Assembly: GCF_001424875.1 (NCBI RefSeq)
Contig: NZ_LMCT01000040.1
Span: 1-42,572 of the forward strand
Origin: Kitasatospora sp. Root107
GTDB taxonomy: Bacteria; Actinomycetota; Actinomycetes; Streptomycetales; Streptomycetaceae
Length of the DNA stretch: 42,572 nucleotides
Direction: 5' to 3'
The notes beneath the pieces were generated by a model. It saw nothing but the letters and a program-made list of their open reading frames with translations, did not search any database and was not told the origin of the DNA. A program made the position numbers and the translations under genes. This document shows positions 7,922 through 16,214 of the stretch, one piece after another; the stretch's first letter is position 1; each line of letters opens with the position of its first letter.

Positions 7922-8120
7922 TCGCTCCGCCGTGCGCCACCCCAGCGGGCACCCGGACCTGGACCAGCGTCCCAGCGGTTGATCGAAATGGGTAGAGGGC
8001 GTCAGGCCGGGGATCAGGCAGCATGCTGCCAGCACGATCCTGTTGACCTGGCGTCACCGGGGCTGCGGCCGGGCCCGTTATTCTCTTCTGATCATCGGAT
8101 GATGGAGGGGTGGGGCCGAA

Positions 8121-9323
8121 ATGCACACGGGGGAGCAGGTCGGGTCGACAACGCTGGACGAGCCCGAGGGCGGCGCTCCGGCGGGCGAGCAGCTCGAGGC
8201 GGCGCCGGGCGGGCCGTCACGCCGTCAGTTGCTGCTGGGGGCAGCAGCGTTGGTGGCGGGCGGGGCGGCCTGGGGGCTCGGCCGGGGTGGGGACCGGGAG
8301 CCGGAGCGCGGCCGGGTCGCGGTGTCCGGTCCTGAGCCGCTCTGGACGTACCGGGGTGAGGTGCCGCAGGCCGCCGACCGGGTGGCCGGGGCCGGGACGG
8401 TGCCGTTGCTGGCGACCACCGAGCAGGTCTACCTGCTGTCACCGGACAGCGGCGCGGTGGTCAAGCGGATCGAGCTGCCCAGCGGACCCCCGGGGCCCCG
8501 CGCCGAGGACCTGCTGGCAGCGGGAGATCGGGTCCATCAGGTCGGGGGCGGCCGGTTCACCGCCTACGGGTACGGGCCCGACCAGTCGGTGGCGATCCCG
8601 CCGGAAGCCGGCCGGTTCTGCCAACTGCTCGACGTGGACGGGGACGTGCTGTTCGGAGTGGGCGGCTTCGAGGACGGGGCGCTGTTCGCGCTGGACCTGC
8701 CGACCGGCAGGCCGTGCTGGCTGCGGACGGCCCGGGAGAACGACGGGTTCCTGACGGACCTGCAGCCCGCGCCCGGTGGGCGGCTGGTGGCGCGCAGCAC
8801 CCGGGACGAGGTGGTCGCGCTGAGCGCGGCGGACGGCTCCGTGCTCTGGAGCGCCTCGGCCGACCAGGCGCTGAGCTGGCGGGAGTGCGACGCCGAACGG
8901 GTCTACACGGCCCGGCGCGCCAACGGTGTGCGGGCGTTCGGGCTGGCGGACGGCAGGCCGGGCTGGGTGCTGGAGGACGAGAGCTGGCGGCCGATCCGGC
9001 CGCTGGCCGCCGACGGCGCGCTGTACCTGCTGCGCGACAACGGCGAGGTGACCAGGAACGTACCCGCCGACGGCAGCCAGGTGTGGTCCTGCCGGCTGCC
9101 GTTCCGGCTGGACTCCCGGTGCCGTCCGGTGGCGGTGGGCGGGACACTCTTCGTGCCCGGCCCGACCGGTGGCGGCGTCTGGGCGCTGGACATCGCGACC
9201 GGCGCGGTCCGGTGGACCTTCCGGGACGCCGAACCGGGCGTCCAGGTCTGGCGGTTGAACACCGACGGCAAGCGGCTGTACGCCGGTCACGACCGGGTGC
9301 TGCACGCCCTGCCGATCGCCTGA
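8121..9323 (+). CDS. Tat-exported PQQ-like beta-propeller protein
   Basis: A 400-residue protein with a twin-arginine signal near residues 33-55: SRRQLLLGAAALVAGGAAWG. The rest is a series of PQQ/PD40-type propeller blades with recurring core motifs such as GALFALDLPTGRPCW, DEVVALSAADGSVLW and GVWALDIATGAVRW. These are the A-x-D-x-x-T/D-G-x-x-x-W blades of quinoprotein-like and BamB-like proteins. No PQQ-dehydrogenase catalytic residues are evident, so a binding or scaffold role outside the membrane is more likely. Several Streptomyces proteins of this type accompany kinases; none is adjacent here. The ATG at 8121 follows GATGGAGGGG at suitable spacing. Confidence 0.8.
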   Translation: MHTGEQVGSTTLDEPEGGAPAGEQLEAAPGGPSRRQLLLGAAALVAGGAAWGLGRGGDREPERGRVAVSGPEPLWTYRGEVPQAADRVAGAGTVPLLATTEQVYLLSPDSGAVVKRIELPSGPPGPRAEDLLAAGDRVHQVGGGRFTAYGYGPDQSVAIPPEAGRFCQLLDVDGDVLFGVGGFEDGALFALDLPTGRPCWLRTARENDGFLTDLQPAPGGRLVARSTRDEVVALSAADGSVLWSASADQALSWRECDAERVYTARRANGVRAFGLADGRPGWVLEDESWRPIRPLAADGALYLLRDNGEVTRNVPADGSQVWSCRLPFRLDSRCRPVAVGGTLFVPGPTGGGVWALDIATGAVRWTFRDAEPGVQVWRLNTDGKRLYAGHDRVLHALPIA

Positions 9324-9330
9324 GCGGGCG

Positions 9331-9789
9331 TCAGTCGAGCGCGTCGGCCGCCTGCTTGATGGCCTGCCGGATGCGGAAGTAGGTACCGCAGCGGCAGACG
9401 TTCTCGATCCGGTCGATGTCCGCGTCGGTCGGGCAGGCGGTGCGGCGCAGCAGGGCCACGGCGGTCATGATCTGGCCGGGCTGGCAGAAGCCGCACTGGG
9501 CCACGTCGCAGTCCAGCCAGGCCTGCTGGACGGGGTGCAGCACGTCGCCGTCCGCCAGGCCCTCGATGGTGGTCACCTGACGGTTCGCGCAGTCGCCGAC
9601 GGGCACCACACAGGGCTGGATCTCCTCGCCGTCCAGATGGCTGGTGCAGGCGCGGCAGACGCCCACCCCGCAGCCGTACTTGGGGCCGGTGACGCCGAGC
9701 TTGTCGCGCAGCACCCAGAGCAGCGGCATGTCGGCCGGTGCCTCGACGGTGACCGGCTTGCCGTTCAGGACGAACTGATGAGTGGGCAC
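9331..9789 (-). CDS. Small [2Fe-2S] subunit of a xanthine-oxidase-family hydroxylase
   Basis: A 152-residue two-cluster iron-sulfur subunit, like isoquinoline 1-oxidoreductase alpha or aldehyde-oxidase small subunits. The plant-type cluster ligands are in KYGCGVGVCRAC plus a later Cys (QPCVVP). The second cluster is in CDVAQCGFCQPGQIM and NVCRCGTY. It passes electrons from the molybdenum subunit encoded just upstream to an external acceptor. GTG start with GAAGGA before it. The N-terminal MPTHQFVLNGKPVTVEAP is typical of the ferredoxin fold. The gene lies 41 bp after the large subunit stop; that gap contains a 15-bp direct repeat. Confidence 0.92.
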   Translation of the reverse strand: MPTHQFVLNGKPVTVEAPADMPLLWVLRDKLGVTGPKYGCGVGVCRACTSHLDGEEIQPCVVPVGDCANRQVTTIEGLADGDVLHPVQQAWLDCDVAQCGFCQPGQIMTAVALLRRTACPTDADIDRIENVCRCGTYFRIRQAIKQAADALD

Positions 9790-9808
9790 GTGACGGTCCT
9801 TCAGAAGT

Positions 9809-9845
9809 TGATCGGTCAGTGTCTGATCGGTCAGTGTTTGATCGG
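9809..9845. repeat. 15-bp direct repeat in the hydroxylase operon gap
   Basis: The unit TGATCGGTCAGTGT plus C or T occurs at 9809..9823 and 9824..9838, with a partial third copy (TGATCGGG) from 9839. It spans the stop of the large-subunit gene and the gap before the small-subunit gene. Confidence 0.75.
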
Positions 9846-12038
9846 GAAGCTGCGCGGGCTGGTGCCGGTGGCGCGGGCGTAGGCGTTGGCCACCGCGGCG
9901 GCGGCCGCCGGGACGCCGAGCTCGCCCGCGCCACCGGGCGGACCGCTCGGTGGCATCAGGTGCGCCTCGAAGGCGAGCGGGCTGTGCCGCTGCCGGGCGT
10001 AGTGGAAGTCGGCGTAGCTGCCCTCGCGGATCGCGCCGCGGTCCAGGTGGAGGCCGGCCCGCAGGGTGACCGAGATGCCGTCGGTGACGGCGCCGAGCAG
10101 CTGTGCCTCCAGGCCGCGCGGGTTGATCACCCGGCCGACGTCGGCGGCCACCACCGCCTTGGTGACCCGGGGTTCGGCCGGGTCGGTGGCGTCGATCTCC
10201 ACCAGGCAGGCGACGCTGGAGCGGTGCTCGGAGTGGAAGGCGATGCCCTGGGCGTGCCCGGCCGGCATCGGGCGGCCCCAACTCCCGGCCTGGGCGGCCT
10301 TGTCGAGGACGGCGCGGGCGCCCGCGTCCCGCAGCCTGGCCCGGCGGAAGGCGACCGGGTCCCGGCCGAGGGTGCGGGCCAGCTCGTCCACCATCACCTC
10401 GTCGGCGACCCGGACCAGGCCCGAGTACACCGAGCGCCAGCTCCCGGTGGGGATGTCCAGCGGCACCTCGGTGAGCAGCTGGGTGGTGACCCCGAGCTCG
10501 TACGGGAGCTCCTGGGTGAGGTCGAAGAAGACCTGCGAGAAGGCGTCCGCACCGACCGGGAGGGAGGCTCCGGCGGCGGTCAGGGCCTCGCCGAGCCCGT
10601 GCCCGAAGTCGGTCCGCACGGTGCAGACCCGGTGTTCGTACGTGAGCACCTGGCCGAGCAGGTGGGTGGCCCGGACCCGGTGGTGGCTGGCGGGGCGCAC
10701 CCGGCCGTGCCGGATGTCGTCGTTGCGGGTCCACATGAGTTTGACGGGCCGTCCGGCCGCCTGGGAGATCCGGGCCGCCTCGACGGCGGCGTCCGCGAAG
10801 AGGCGGCGGCCGAACGATCCGCCGGCCCGGACCACGTTCACCTTCACCGCGCCGACCGGCAGGCCGAGGACGGCCGCGATGGCCTGCTGGGCGGCTATCG
10901 GCGCCTGGGCCGCGAACCAGAGCTCGGCCCGGTCGGGGCGGACGTCCGCGACGGCGGTGAGCACCTCCATCGGCGCGTGGCTGACGAAGGCGAAGTCGAA
11001 CTCGGCGTCCAGGCTCAGACTCAGCAGCGGCGGGACCACGAAGGGCGCGGTGGCGGCCCGGAGCTTGGCCCGGACGTCGGTGTCGGAGAGCGCGGCCAGC
11101 GGCCCCGGGTTCCAGCTGACCTGGACGGCGGCCTTGGCCTTGAGCGCCTGGTCGAAGGTCTCGGCCAGGACGGCTATACCGGTGGGCACCGCCAGCACGT
11201 CCAGCACGCCGGGCATCGCACGCGCGGCGGCGCCGTCCCAACTGCGCACGGTGCCCTTGACGGTGGGCGGCCGGAGCACCACGGTGGGCACCGCGCCGGG
11301 GACGTCCAGGTCGCCCGCGTACTTGGCCTTCCCGGTGACGATGTCCCGGGCGTCGATCCGGCCGGTGGGCTGCCCGACCAGGCGCTGCTGGGTGGCGGGC
11401 CGGGGCAGCGTGGAGACCGCCGGGACCAGCACGGCGGCGGCCGCGACGGCGAGTTCGCCGTACGAGGCCGAGCGGCCGTCCGGGGCGATCACCCGGCTGT
11501 CCTGGGTGCGCAGGCCGGTCGCGGAGAGGTCCCAGCGGCGGGCGGCGGCGGTCACCAGCCGGGCCCGGGCAGCGGCGGCCGCGGCCCGGACCGGGTCGTA
11601 GAGGGACCGCACCGAGTTGGAGGCGCCGGTGAGTTGAGCGAACAGCAGCTCAGGGCGGGCCGGGGAGAGCGGGACGTCCACGTCGGTGAGGACGGCGTCC
11701 AGCTCGTCGGCGACCAGCATCGCCATCGCGGTGGTCAGGCCCTGGCCGACCTCGACCCGGGGCAGCTGGAGCACCACCCGGCCGGCCTCGGTGACCTCCA
11801 GCACCAGCAGGTGCGCGGTCGGCAGCCCGGCCAGGATCAGCGCGTCGCCCAGGTCGGCCAGGCTCGGCAGCCCGGGCAGGGCCTGGGCCGGCTCGGCGTC
11901 CAGGGCGAGTTGGGCGCCGACCGCGAGGGCGGGGGCGGCCACCAGGTAGGTGAGGAATCGGCGGCGGCCGAGGGCCTGCGGCGTACTGGAGATTTCGGGA
12001 GCCTTTCCGGGCCACGGAGCGAAGAGCGGACCGAGCAT
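9831..12038 (-). CDS. Molybdopterin-dependent hydroxylase large subunit (IorB-like)
   Basis: A subunit of roughly 735 residues in the xanthine oxidase family, of the membrane-associated isoquinoline 1-oxidoreductase beta type that carries a Tat signal. The signal is LGRRRFLTYLVAAPALAVGAQ near the N-terminus. Two molybdopterin domains follow: GQPTGRIDARDIVTGKAKYAGD opens the aldehyde-oxidase a/b hammerhead region, AGGSFGRRLFADAAVEAARIS binds the cofactor, and GGAGELGVPAAAAAVANAY carries the catalytic Glu. It would hydroxylate an aldehyde or N-heterocycle at the outer face of the membrane, with the Fe-S subunit downstream. The start is uncertain: ATGs at 12071, 12065 and 12038 are in frame, none has a good Shine-Dalgarno sequence, and a promoter-like pair overlaps the one at 12038. 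Confidence 0.85.
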   Translation of the reverse strand: MLGPLFAPWPGKAPEISSTPQALGRRRFLTYLVAAPALAVGAQLALDAEPAQALPGLPSLADLGDALILAGLPTAHLLVLEVTEAGRVVLQLPRVEVGQGLTTAMAMLVADELDAVLTDVDVPLSPARPELLFAQLTGASNSVRSLYDPVRAAAAAARARLVTAAARRWDLSATGLRTQDSRVIAPDGRSASYGELAVAAAAVLVPAVSTLPRPATQQRLVGQPTGRIDARDIVTGKAKYAGDLDVPGAVPTVVLRPPTVKGTVRSWDGAAARAMPGVLDVLAVPTGIAVLAETFDQALKAKAAVQVSWNPGPLAALSDTDVRAKLRAATAPFVVPPLLSLSLDAEFDFAFVSHAPMEVLTAVADVRPDRAELWFAAQAPIAAQQAIAAVLGLPVGAVKVNVVRAGGSFGRRLFADAAVEAARISQAAGRPVKLMWTRNDDIRHGRVRPASHHRVRATHLLGQVLTYEHRVCTVRTDFGHGLGEALTAAGASLPVGADAFSQVFFDLTQELPYELGVTTQLLTEVPLDIPTGSWRSVYSGLVRVADEVMVDELARTLGRDPVAFRRARLRDAGARAVLDKAAQAGSWGRPMPAGHAQGIAFHSEHRSSVACLVEIDATDPAEPRVTKAVVAADVGRVINPRGLEAQLLGAVTDGISVTLRAGLHLDRGAIREGSYADFHYARQRHSPLAFEAHLMPPSGPPGGAGELGVPAAAAAVANAYARATGTSPRSFPIKH

Positions 12039-12062
12039 AGGAGGGGCTGGCCCGCAGGTCAA
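12034..12062 (-). promoter_or_regulatory. Promoter-like pair at the hydroxylase 5' end
   Basis: TTGACC (complement of 12057..12062) and TATGCT (complement of 12034..12039) are 17 bp apart on the minus strand, close to consensus. It conflicts with the open reading frame because the -10 box contains the last in-frame ATG before the Tat signal. Confidence 0.45.
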
Positions 12063-12148
12063 CATGCGCATGACCAAGTCCGGGAAGGCGAATGTGACGG
12101 CCGGTCAGTCCCGTCGGGCGTCCGGAGTCGGGCGGGCGGCGTCGGGCG

Positions 12149-13084
12149 TCAGCCGAGGTAGTCGTCGAGCCGGGCCAGTGCGAAGCCCTGCTCGGTGACG
12201 GTCCGGAGGACCTGACGGGCCATGTCGGTCATCGACCCCGACCAGTCCTCGGTACCCCGGAAGTGGGTCAGGATGATGTCGCCCGGGTGCAGCCGCCGGT
12301 CGAGCTGGCGGTACTCCATCCGGTCCGGGAAGGCCTCCTCGTTCCACATCGGGACCGCCGTGATGCCACAGGAGCGGGCGGCGCGCAGGGTGTCGGTGGT
12401 GTACTCGCCGTACGGCGGCCGGAACAGCACCGGGCGGACCCCGATCTCGCGCTCGAGCTCGTCCTGCTGGCCGCAGATCTCGGCCTGCTGCTGCGCGTAG
12501 TTCAGCTTCCGCAGGTCCTTGTGGTTGACGGTGTGGTTGTTGACCCGCACGCCCTGCGCGTTCAGGTCCCGGAAGTACCCGTAGTCGCTGCGGGCCAGGT
12601 AGCCGGAGACGAAGGCGCTGAAGGGCAGGCCCAGTTCGCGCATCATCCGGTTGAACCTGGGGTCCTTCTCCTTCCCGTCGTCCACGGTCAGGAACACCAC
12701 CCGGTCGTCGGTCGGCACCCGCCGCACCAGCGCGGGCAGGTCGTCCCCGGCCAGCGTGACGTGCGGCCCCGCGCTCAGCGCCACCTTCCGGGCCGGGGCC
12801 GGCGGGGCGGCCAGCGGCAGCGAGGGCAGGCCCCAGGCCTGCGCCAGCTCGGCCTGCTGACGCTCGGTCAGCAACCGGTGGACGCCGGACCGCTGCGCGC
12901 TGTCCTCCTGTTCGGCGGCCCGGCCCGGCAGGACGGCGGGCTGCTGTGCGACCGGTGGCTGCGGGGCCCGGGAGGCCGTGGTCTCCCCGCCGCTCTCCGC
13001 CGAGCTGCCGCAGGCGGCTGCGGTGAGTGCCAGGCAGAGCCCGGTGGCCAGTCGGGCCCATGAAGCAGGTGAACCGAATTTCAT
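12149..13084 (-). CDS. Polysaccharide deacetylase lipoprotein (NodB domain)
   Basis: A 311-residue lipoprotein. The lipobox LTAAACG follows a short hydrophobic signal (MKFGSPASWARLATGLCLA). A low-complexity linker follows, then a carbohydrate esterase family 4 domain. The motifs appear in order: TVDDGKEKD (catalytic base and metal Asp), NNHTVNHKDL (the two metal His as H-x3-H), RPPYGEY, and DIILTHF (late His). This matches N-deacetylases acting on peptidoglycan or other cell-wall glycans outside the membrane. It diverges from the histidine kinase gene, with about 190 bp between starts. The kinase/regulator pair could control it, but nothing in the sequence proves that. Confidence 0.9.
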   Translation of the reverse strand: MKFGSPASWARLATGLCLALTAAACGSSAESGGETTASRAPQPPVAQQPAVLPGRAAEQEDSAQRSGVHRLLTERQQAELAQAWGLPSLPLAAPPAPARKVALSAGPHVTLAGDDLPALVRRVPTDDRVVFLTVDDGKEKDPRFNRMMRELGLPFSAFVSGYLARSDYGYFRDLNAQGVRVNNHTVNHKDLRKLNYAQQQAEICGQQDELEREIGVRPVLFRPPYGEYTTDTLRAARSCGITAVPMWNEEAFPDRMEYRQLDRRLHPGDIILTHFRGTEDWSGSMTDMARQVLRTVTEQGFALARLDDYLG

Positions 13085-13159
13085 ACCTGCAGATCATCCG
13101 GACGCGAGTGCGAGGGCGGGGCAGGCGCGCCGGACGGTCCACCGGATGACGTAGCGGAC

Positions 13160-13226
13160 GGGCCCAGCCAGGCGGCGGCCGGGCCCAGCCAGGCGGTCGA
13201 GACTTTGGTCGCGACCGGGTCGCGAC
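13160..13226. repeat. Direct and inverted repeats between deacetylase and kinase genes
   Basis: GGGCCCAGCCAGGCGG occurs twice (13160..13175 and 13181..13196, a 21-bp period). Nearby, GTCGCGAC occurs at 13208..13215 and 13219..13226, the first copy inside the palindrome GGTCGCGACC. The site lies between divergent starts and could hold regulator sites. Confidence 0.5.
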
Positions 13227-13276
13227 GAACGGCGACTGCCGGTCAGGACCGGACTTCGCCTACCCTCGCACGAGTG

Positions 13277-14801
13277 GTGAGCGAGCGGATCGTGAGCGGG
13301 GCGAGAACGGTGGTGGCCAGAGCGCTGCCCGGACCGTGGGGACGGGCTGCCCTGCTGCGGGAGGGTCTGGCGGCGCTGCTGGTCGGCGTGGTCAGCGGAG
13401 GGCTGGGAGCGGTCGGCGCGAGCGGACCGGTGCCGTTCACGGTGATCGGCCTCGGTGCGGCGGTGCTCTTCCTGCTCCGGCGCGGGCTGCCCGGCCTGGC
13501 CCTGGTGGGCGCGGCGATCGGCGGCGGCACCCTCGGCAGCTGGCTGCCACTGCTGATGATCACCAGCTGGTCGGCCGGCCGGCGGATCACCCGGGCCCGC
13601 GACGCGGTGATCGTCTTCCTGGTCTCGTTCGTCCTGATGACGGCCGTCTCGCTGGCCTCCGACCTCGACGACATGCCGCTGCCGGCCCTGCTCGGCGTCG
13701 GTGTCGGCGGCTTCCTGCTGCTGGCCGTGCTGCCCGCCGTGTTCGCCCGCTACCGGGCGCAGCGCCGGACCCTGCTGGCCGCCCTGCACGAGCGCAACGA
13801 CCAGCTGCTGCGCGAGCGCGTCATGATCGCCCGGCAGGCCCGGCTCCGGGAGCGGCACCGGATCGCCCAGGACATGCACGACAGCCTGGGCCACCAGCTC
13901 GCGCTGATCTCCGTGCACACCGGCGCGCTGGAGGTGGACCGCACCCTGACCGAGGGTCAGCGCGAGGCCGTCACGGTGCTCCGGCAGGCGGCCGTCGGCG
14001 CGATGCGCGAACTGCGCGGCGTGGTCGGCCTGCTCCGGGACGACGCCACCGGCGAACCCCAGGAGGCGGGCGGCGTCGGCGAGATCGAACGGCTGACCGG
14101 TGCCTCCCGGGCGGCGGGCACCGAGGTCACACTGACCCGGACCGGCGAGATCAGGGAGCTCACCCCGGCCACCGGCCACGCCGCGTACCGGATCGTCCAG
14201 GAGTCGCTGACCAACGCGCACAAGCACGCTCCCGGCGCCCCGATCGGTGTCGCGCTCCGGTACGAACCCGACGCCCTGCTGGTCGAGGTGGTCAACGGCG
14301 CGGGCACCCCCGCGCCGACCGCCGCCGTCAGCGGCGGCCAGGGCCTGACCGGCCTGCGCGAGCGCACCCGGCTGCTCGGCGGCATGCTGCACGCCGGGGC
14401 CCGACCTCCCCGCCGCCCCCGCCGAGCGGCTGCCCCGGCGGCGGCCGGCCCTCGGCTGCGCCCTGGTGGTGGCGGGCGTGCTGCTCAGCGTGCTCGGCCT
14501 GCTGCTCTGGGGCGGCGTCAAGTTCTTCGAGTCCCTGGACCGGGCAACCCTGCCGGACAGCCGGTACGACACCCTCCAGGTCGGCCAGTCCGAGGCGGAG
14601 GTCCGCGCCCAACTGCCCGCCGGGAGCGGCTTCATGACCAGCTCCTACCGGGACAAGGGCCCGGCGGCCCCGGCCGGGACGGACTGCGTCTGGTTCGTGT
14701 CCGACCACCAGTCGGACCAGTTCGCCAGCAGCAGAGTGTCCCGGCTCTGCTTCCGCGACGGCGTGCTGGTGGAGAAGGTGCACTACCGTGCGGACGACTG
14801 A
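13277..14801 (+). pseudogene. Sensor histidine kinase (NarL/HisKA_3 type), frame broken near 14398
   Basis: The N-terminal 100 to 150 residues hold several membrane segments. The DHp/HisKA_3 motif RERHRIAQDMHDSLGHQLAL carries the phospho-His. The ATPase domain shows the N box (AYRIVQESLTNAHKHA), a G1-like EVVNGAGT and the G2 GGQGLTGLRERTRLLGG. After GGMLHAG (about 14397) the frame runs into Arg/Pro nonsense. The next frame, from 14400 to the stop at 14801, continues sensibly: PDLPAAPAERLPRR, a transmembrane helix (LVVAGVLLSVLGLLLWG) and a domain with YDTLQVGQSEAEVRAQLP. I recall Streptomyces kinases with such a C-terminal membrane domain, so this looks like one gene that lost a short piece. 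Start codons are GTG at 13274 or 13277. The response regulator follows. Confidence 0.7.
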
Positions 14802-14837
14802 GATCGTGGGTGGCGGGACCGAACCGGACGGAGGCCA

Positions 14838-15494
14838 GTGCGCGTGATCCGAGTCCTCGTCGCCGACGACGAGCCGCTGATCAGGGCGGGCATCAGGATG
14901 ATCCTGACCAGCGCCGAGGACATCGACGTGGTCGCCGAGGCGGCCGACGGGCAGCAGGCGCTGGAGCTGGCCAGGGAGCACGCGGTGGACGTGGTGCTGC
15001 TGGACATCCAGATGCCGGTACTGGACGGCCTGAGCGCGTTGGCCGAACTGCCCCGCTACGCACCGGATGCCAAGGCCCTGGTGCTGACCACCTTCGGCGC
15101 GCGGGACAACGTCCTACGGGCCGTCACCTCCGGCGGCGCGGGCTTCCTGCTCAAGGACACCGCCCCCGCCGAACTGATCCTGGCCGTCCGGGCCGCCGCC
15201 GGTGGCCACGCCTTCCTCTCCCCGGCGGCCACCCGGCACATCGTGGACAGCCTGGCCGCCACCCCGGCGGCCGGAGCCCGGGGCGAGGCGGCCCGGCGCA
15301 GGCTGGCGACCCTCTCACCGCGCGAGCGCGAGGTGCTGGACCTGCTCGGCGAGGGCCTGTCCAACGCCGACGCGGGCGGCAGGCTGCACATGAGCGAGGC
15401 GACGGTGAAGACGTACGTGAGCCGGATCCTGGCCAAGCTGCAGTGCGAGAACCGGGTGCAGGCCGCGCTGTTGGCCCGGGACGCGCTGTCGTAG
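14838..15494 (+). CDS. NarL/FixJ-family response regulator
   Basis: A 218-residue two-domain regulator. The receiver domain has the acidic pair DDE (residues 10-12), phospho-acceptor Asp in VVLLDIQMPVLDG, Thr in LVLTTFG and Lys in FLLKDTAP. The C-terminal LuxR-type helix-turn-helix is complete: LSPREREVLDLLGEGLSN followed by ATVKTYVSRILAKL. One oddity is NADAGGRLHMSEATVK, where most members have NAEIAxxL. It is the partner of the kinase just upstream, with the start 36 bp after the kinase's C-terminal frame. GTG start with GGAGG at 14830. If the kinase is really broken, this regulator would depend on another phosphodonor. Confidence 0.92.
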   Translation: MRVIRVLVADDEPLIRAGIRMILTSAEDIDVVAEAADGQQALELAREHAVDVVLLDIQMPVLDGLSALAELPRYAPDAKALVLTTFGARDNVLRAVTSGGAGFLLKDTAPAELILAVRAAAGGHAFLSPAATRHIVDSLAATPAAGARGEAARRRLATLSPREREVLDLLGEGLSNADAGGRLHMSEATVKTYVSRILAKLQCENRVQAALLARDALS

Positions 15495-15562
15495 GCGCTG
15501 ACCTGCGTCGTCATCCTCGGCGAGCTCCCCGGCTGGTCCTGCCACGGCCGGACCGCTGCTCC

Positions 15563-15568
15563 TATACT
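15563..15568 (+). promoter_or_regulatory. -10 element for leaderless transcription of the GrpB-family gene
   Basis: TATACT lies 7 nt before the ATG at 15576 and no Shine-Dalgarno sequence is present, so transcription probably starts at the ATG. No clear -35 box. Confidence 0.55.
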
Positions 15569-15575
15569 CCCTCGG

Positions 15576-16172
15576 ATGGCAGACGACACGACGCCCACTC
15601 GCCCCATCGTGGCTGACCACGACCCCGGCTGGCGGGCGCGAGGAGTCGTCATCAGCACCGAACTGCGGGCCGCGCTCGCACCGCTGGCGCTGCGCGTCGA
15701 TCACATCGGCAGCACCGCGATCCCCGGGATGGCGGCCAAGGCGACCTTCGACCTGCAGATCAGCGTCGGCGATCTCGCCGAGGCGGCGCACGCCTTCGAA
15801 CAGCCGTTGGCCGACCGGGGATTCCAGCTGTCCCCCTACCAGCAGGACCATGTGCCCGCCGGATGCGACGACGACCAGGCCCGATGGGCGAAGCGGCTGT
15901 GGATGCGCCGCGGGCACCCCGGCGGGGACGTCAACCTGCATGTTCGGCTGCTTGGTTCCCCCAACGAGAGATTTGCCCTGCTGTTCCGCGACTGGCTTCG
16001 GGCCCACCCCGAGGCCGTCCCTTCCTACGCCCGGTTCAAGAGGGTTCTCGCGGACACGGTCGCGGATACCGGTACCTACGCCGACGTCAAGGACCCGGTC
16101 GTCGACCTCATCATCGCGGTCGCCGAGCCGTGGGCCACCGCGACCGGCTGGACACCACATCCCGGAACCTAG
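15576..16172 (+). CDS. GrpB family nucleotidyltransferase-like protein (UPF0157)
   Basis: A 198-residue member of the GrpB/UPF0157 family, whose fold is related to nucleotidyltransferases. The family signature is clear: VDHIGSTAIPGMAAKATFDLQI, with the H-I-G-S-T-A-I/V-P-G core, then VNLHVRL and LFRDWLRAHPEAVPSYARFK. The biochemical role of the family is not settled; in some bacteria the domain is fused to dephospho-CoA kinase. The gene looks intact and monocistronic, with its own leaderless-type promoter, and the next gene starts about 40 bp downstream with its own signals. Confidence 0.9.
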   Translation: MADDTTPTRPIVADHDPGWRARGVVISTELRAALAPLALRVDHIGSTAIPGMAAKATFDLQISVGDLAEAAHAFEQPLADRGFQLSPYQQDHVPAGCDDDQARWAKRLWMRRGHPGGDVNLHVRLLGSPNERFALLFRDWLRAHPEAVPSYARFKRVLADTVADTGTYADVKDPVVDLIIAVAEPWATATGWTPHPGT

Positions 16173-16174
16173 GG

Positions 16175-16208
16175 CTAGAATCGCTGCTTTGCCGATCAGG
16201 GGGAGTCG
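16175..16208 (+). promoter_or_regulatory. -10 box and ribosome binding site of the LRV protein gene
   Basis: A TAGAAT -10-like box at about 16175 is followed by a purine-rich AGGGGGAG Shine-Dalgarno sequence before the ATG at 16215. Confidence 0.4.
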
Positions 16209-16214
16209 TCGGTC

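Noticed and set aside
9819..12161. Plus-strand frame of 780 codons opposite the molybdenum hydroxylase
   Set aside because: No motif; the minus strand encodes the complete molybdopterin domains.
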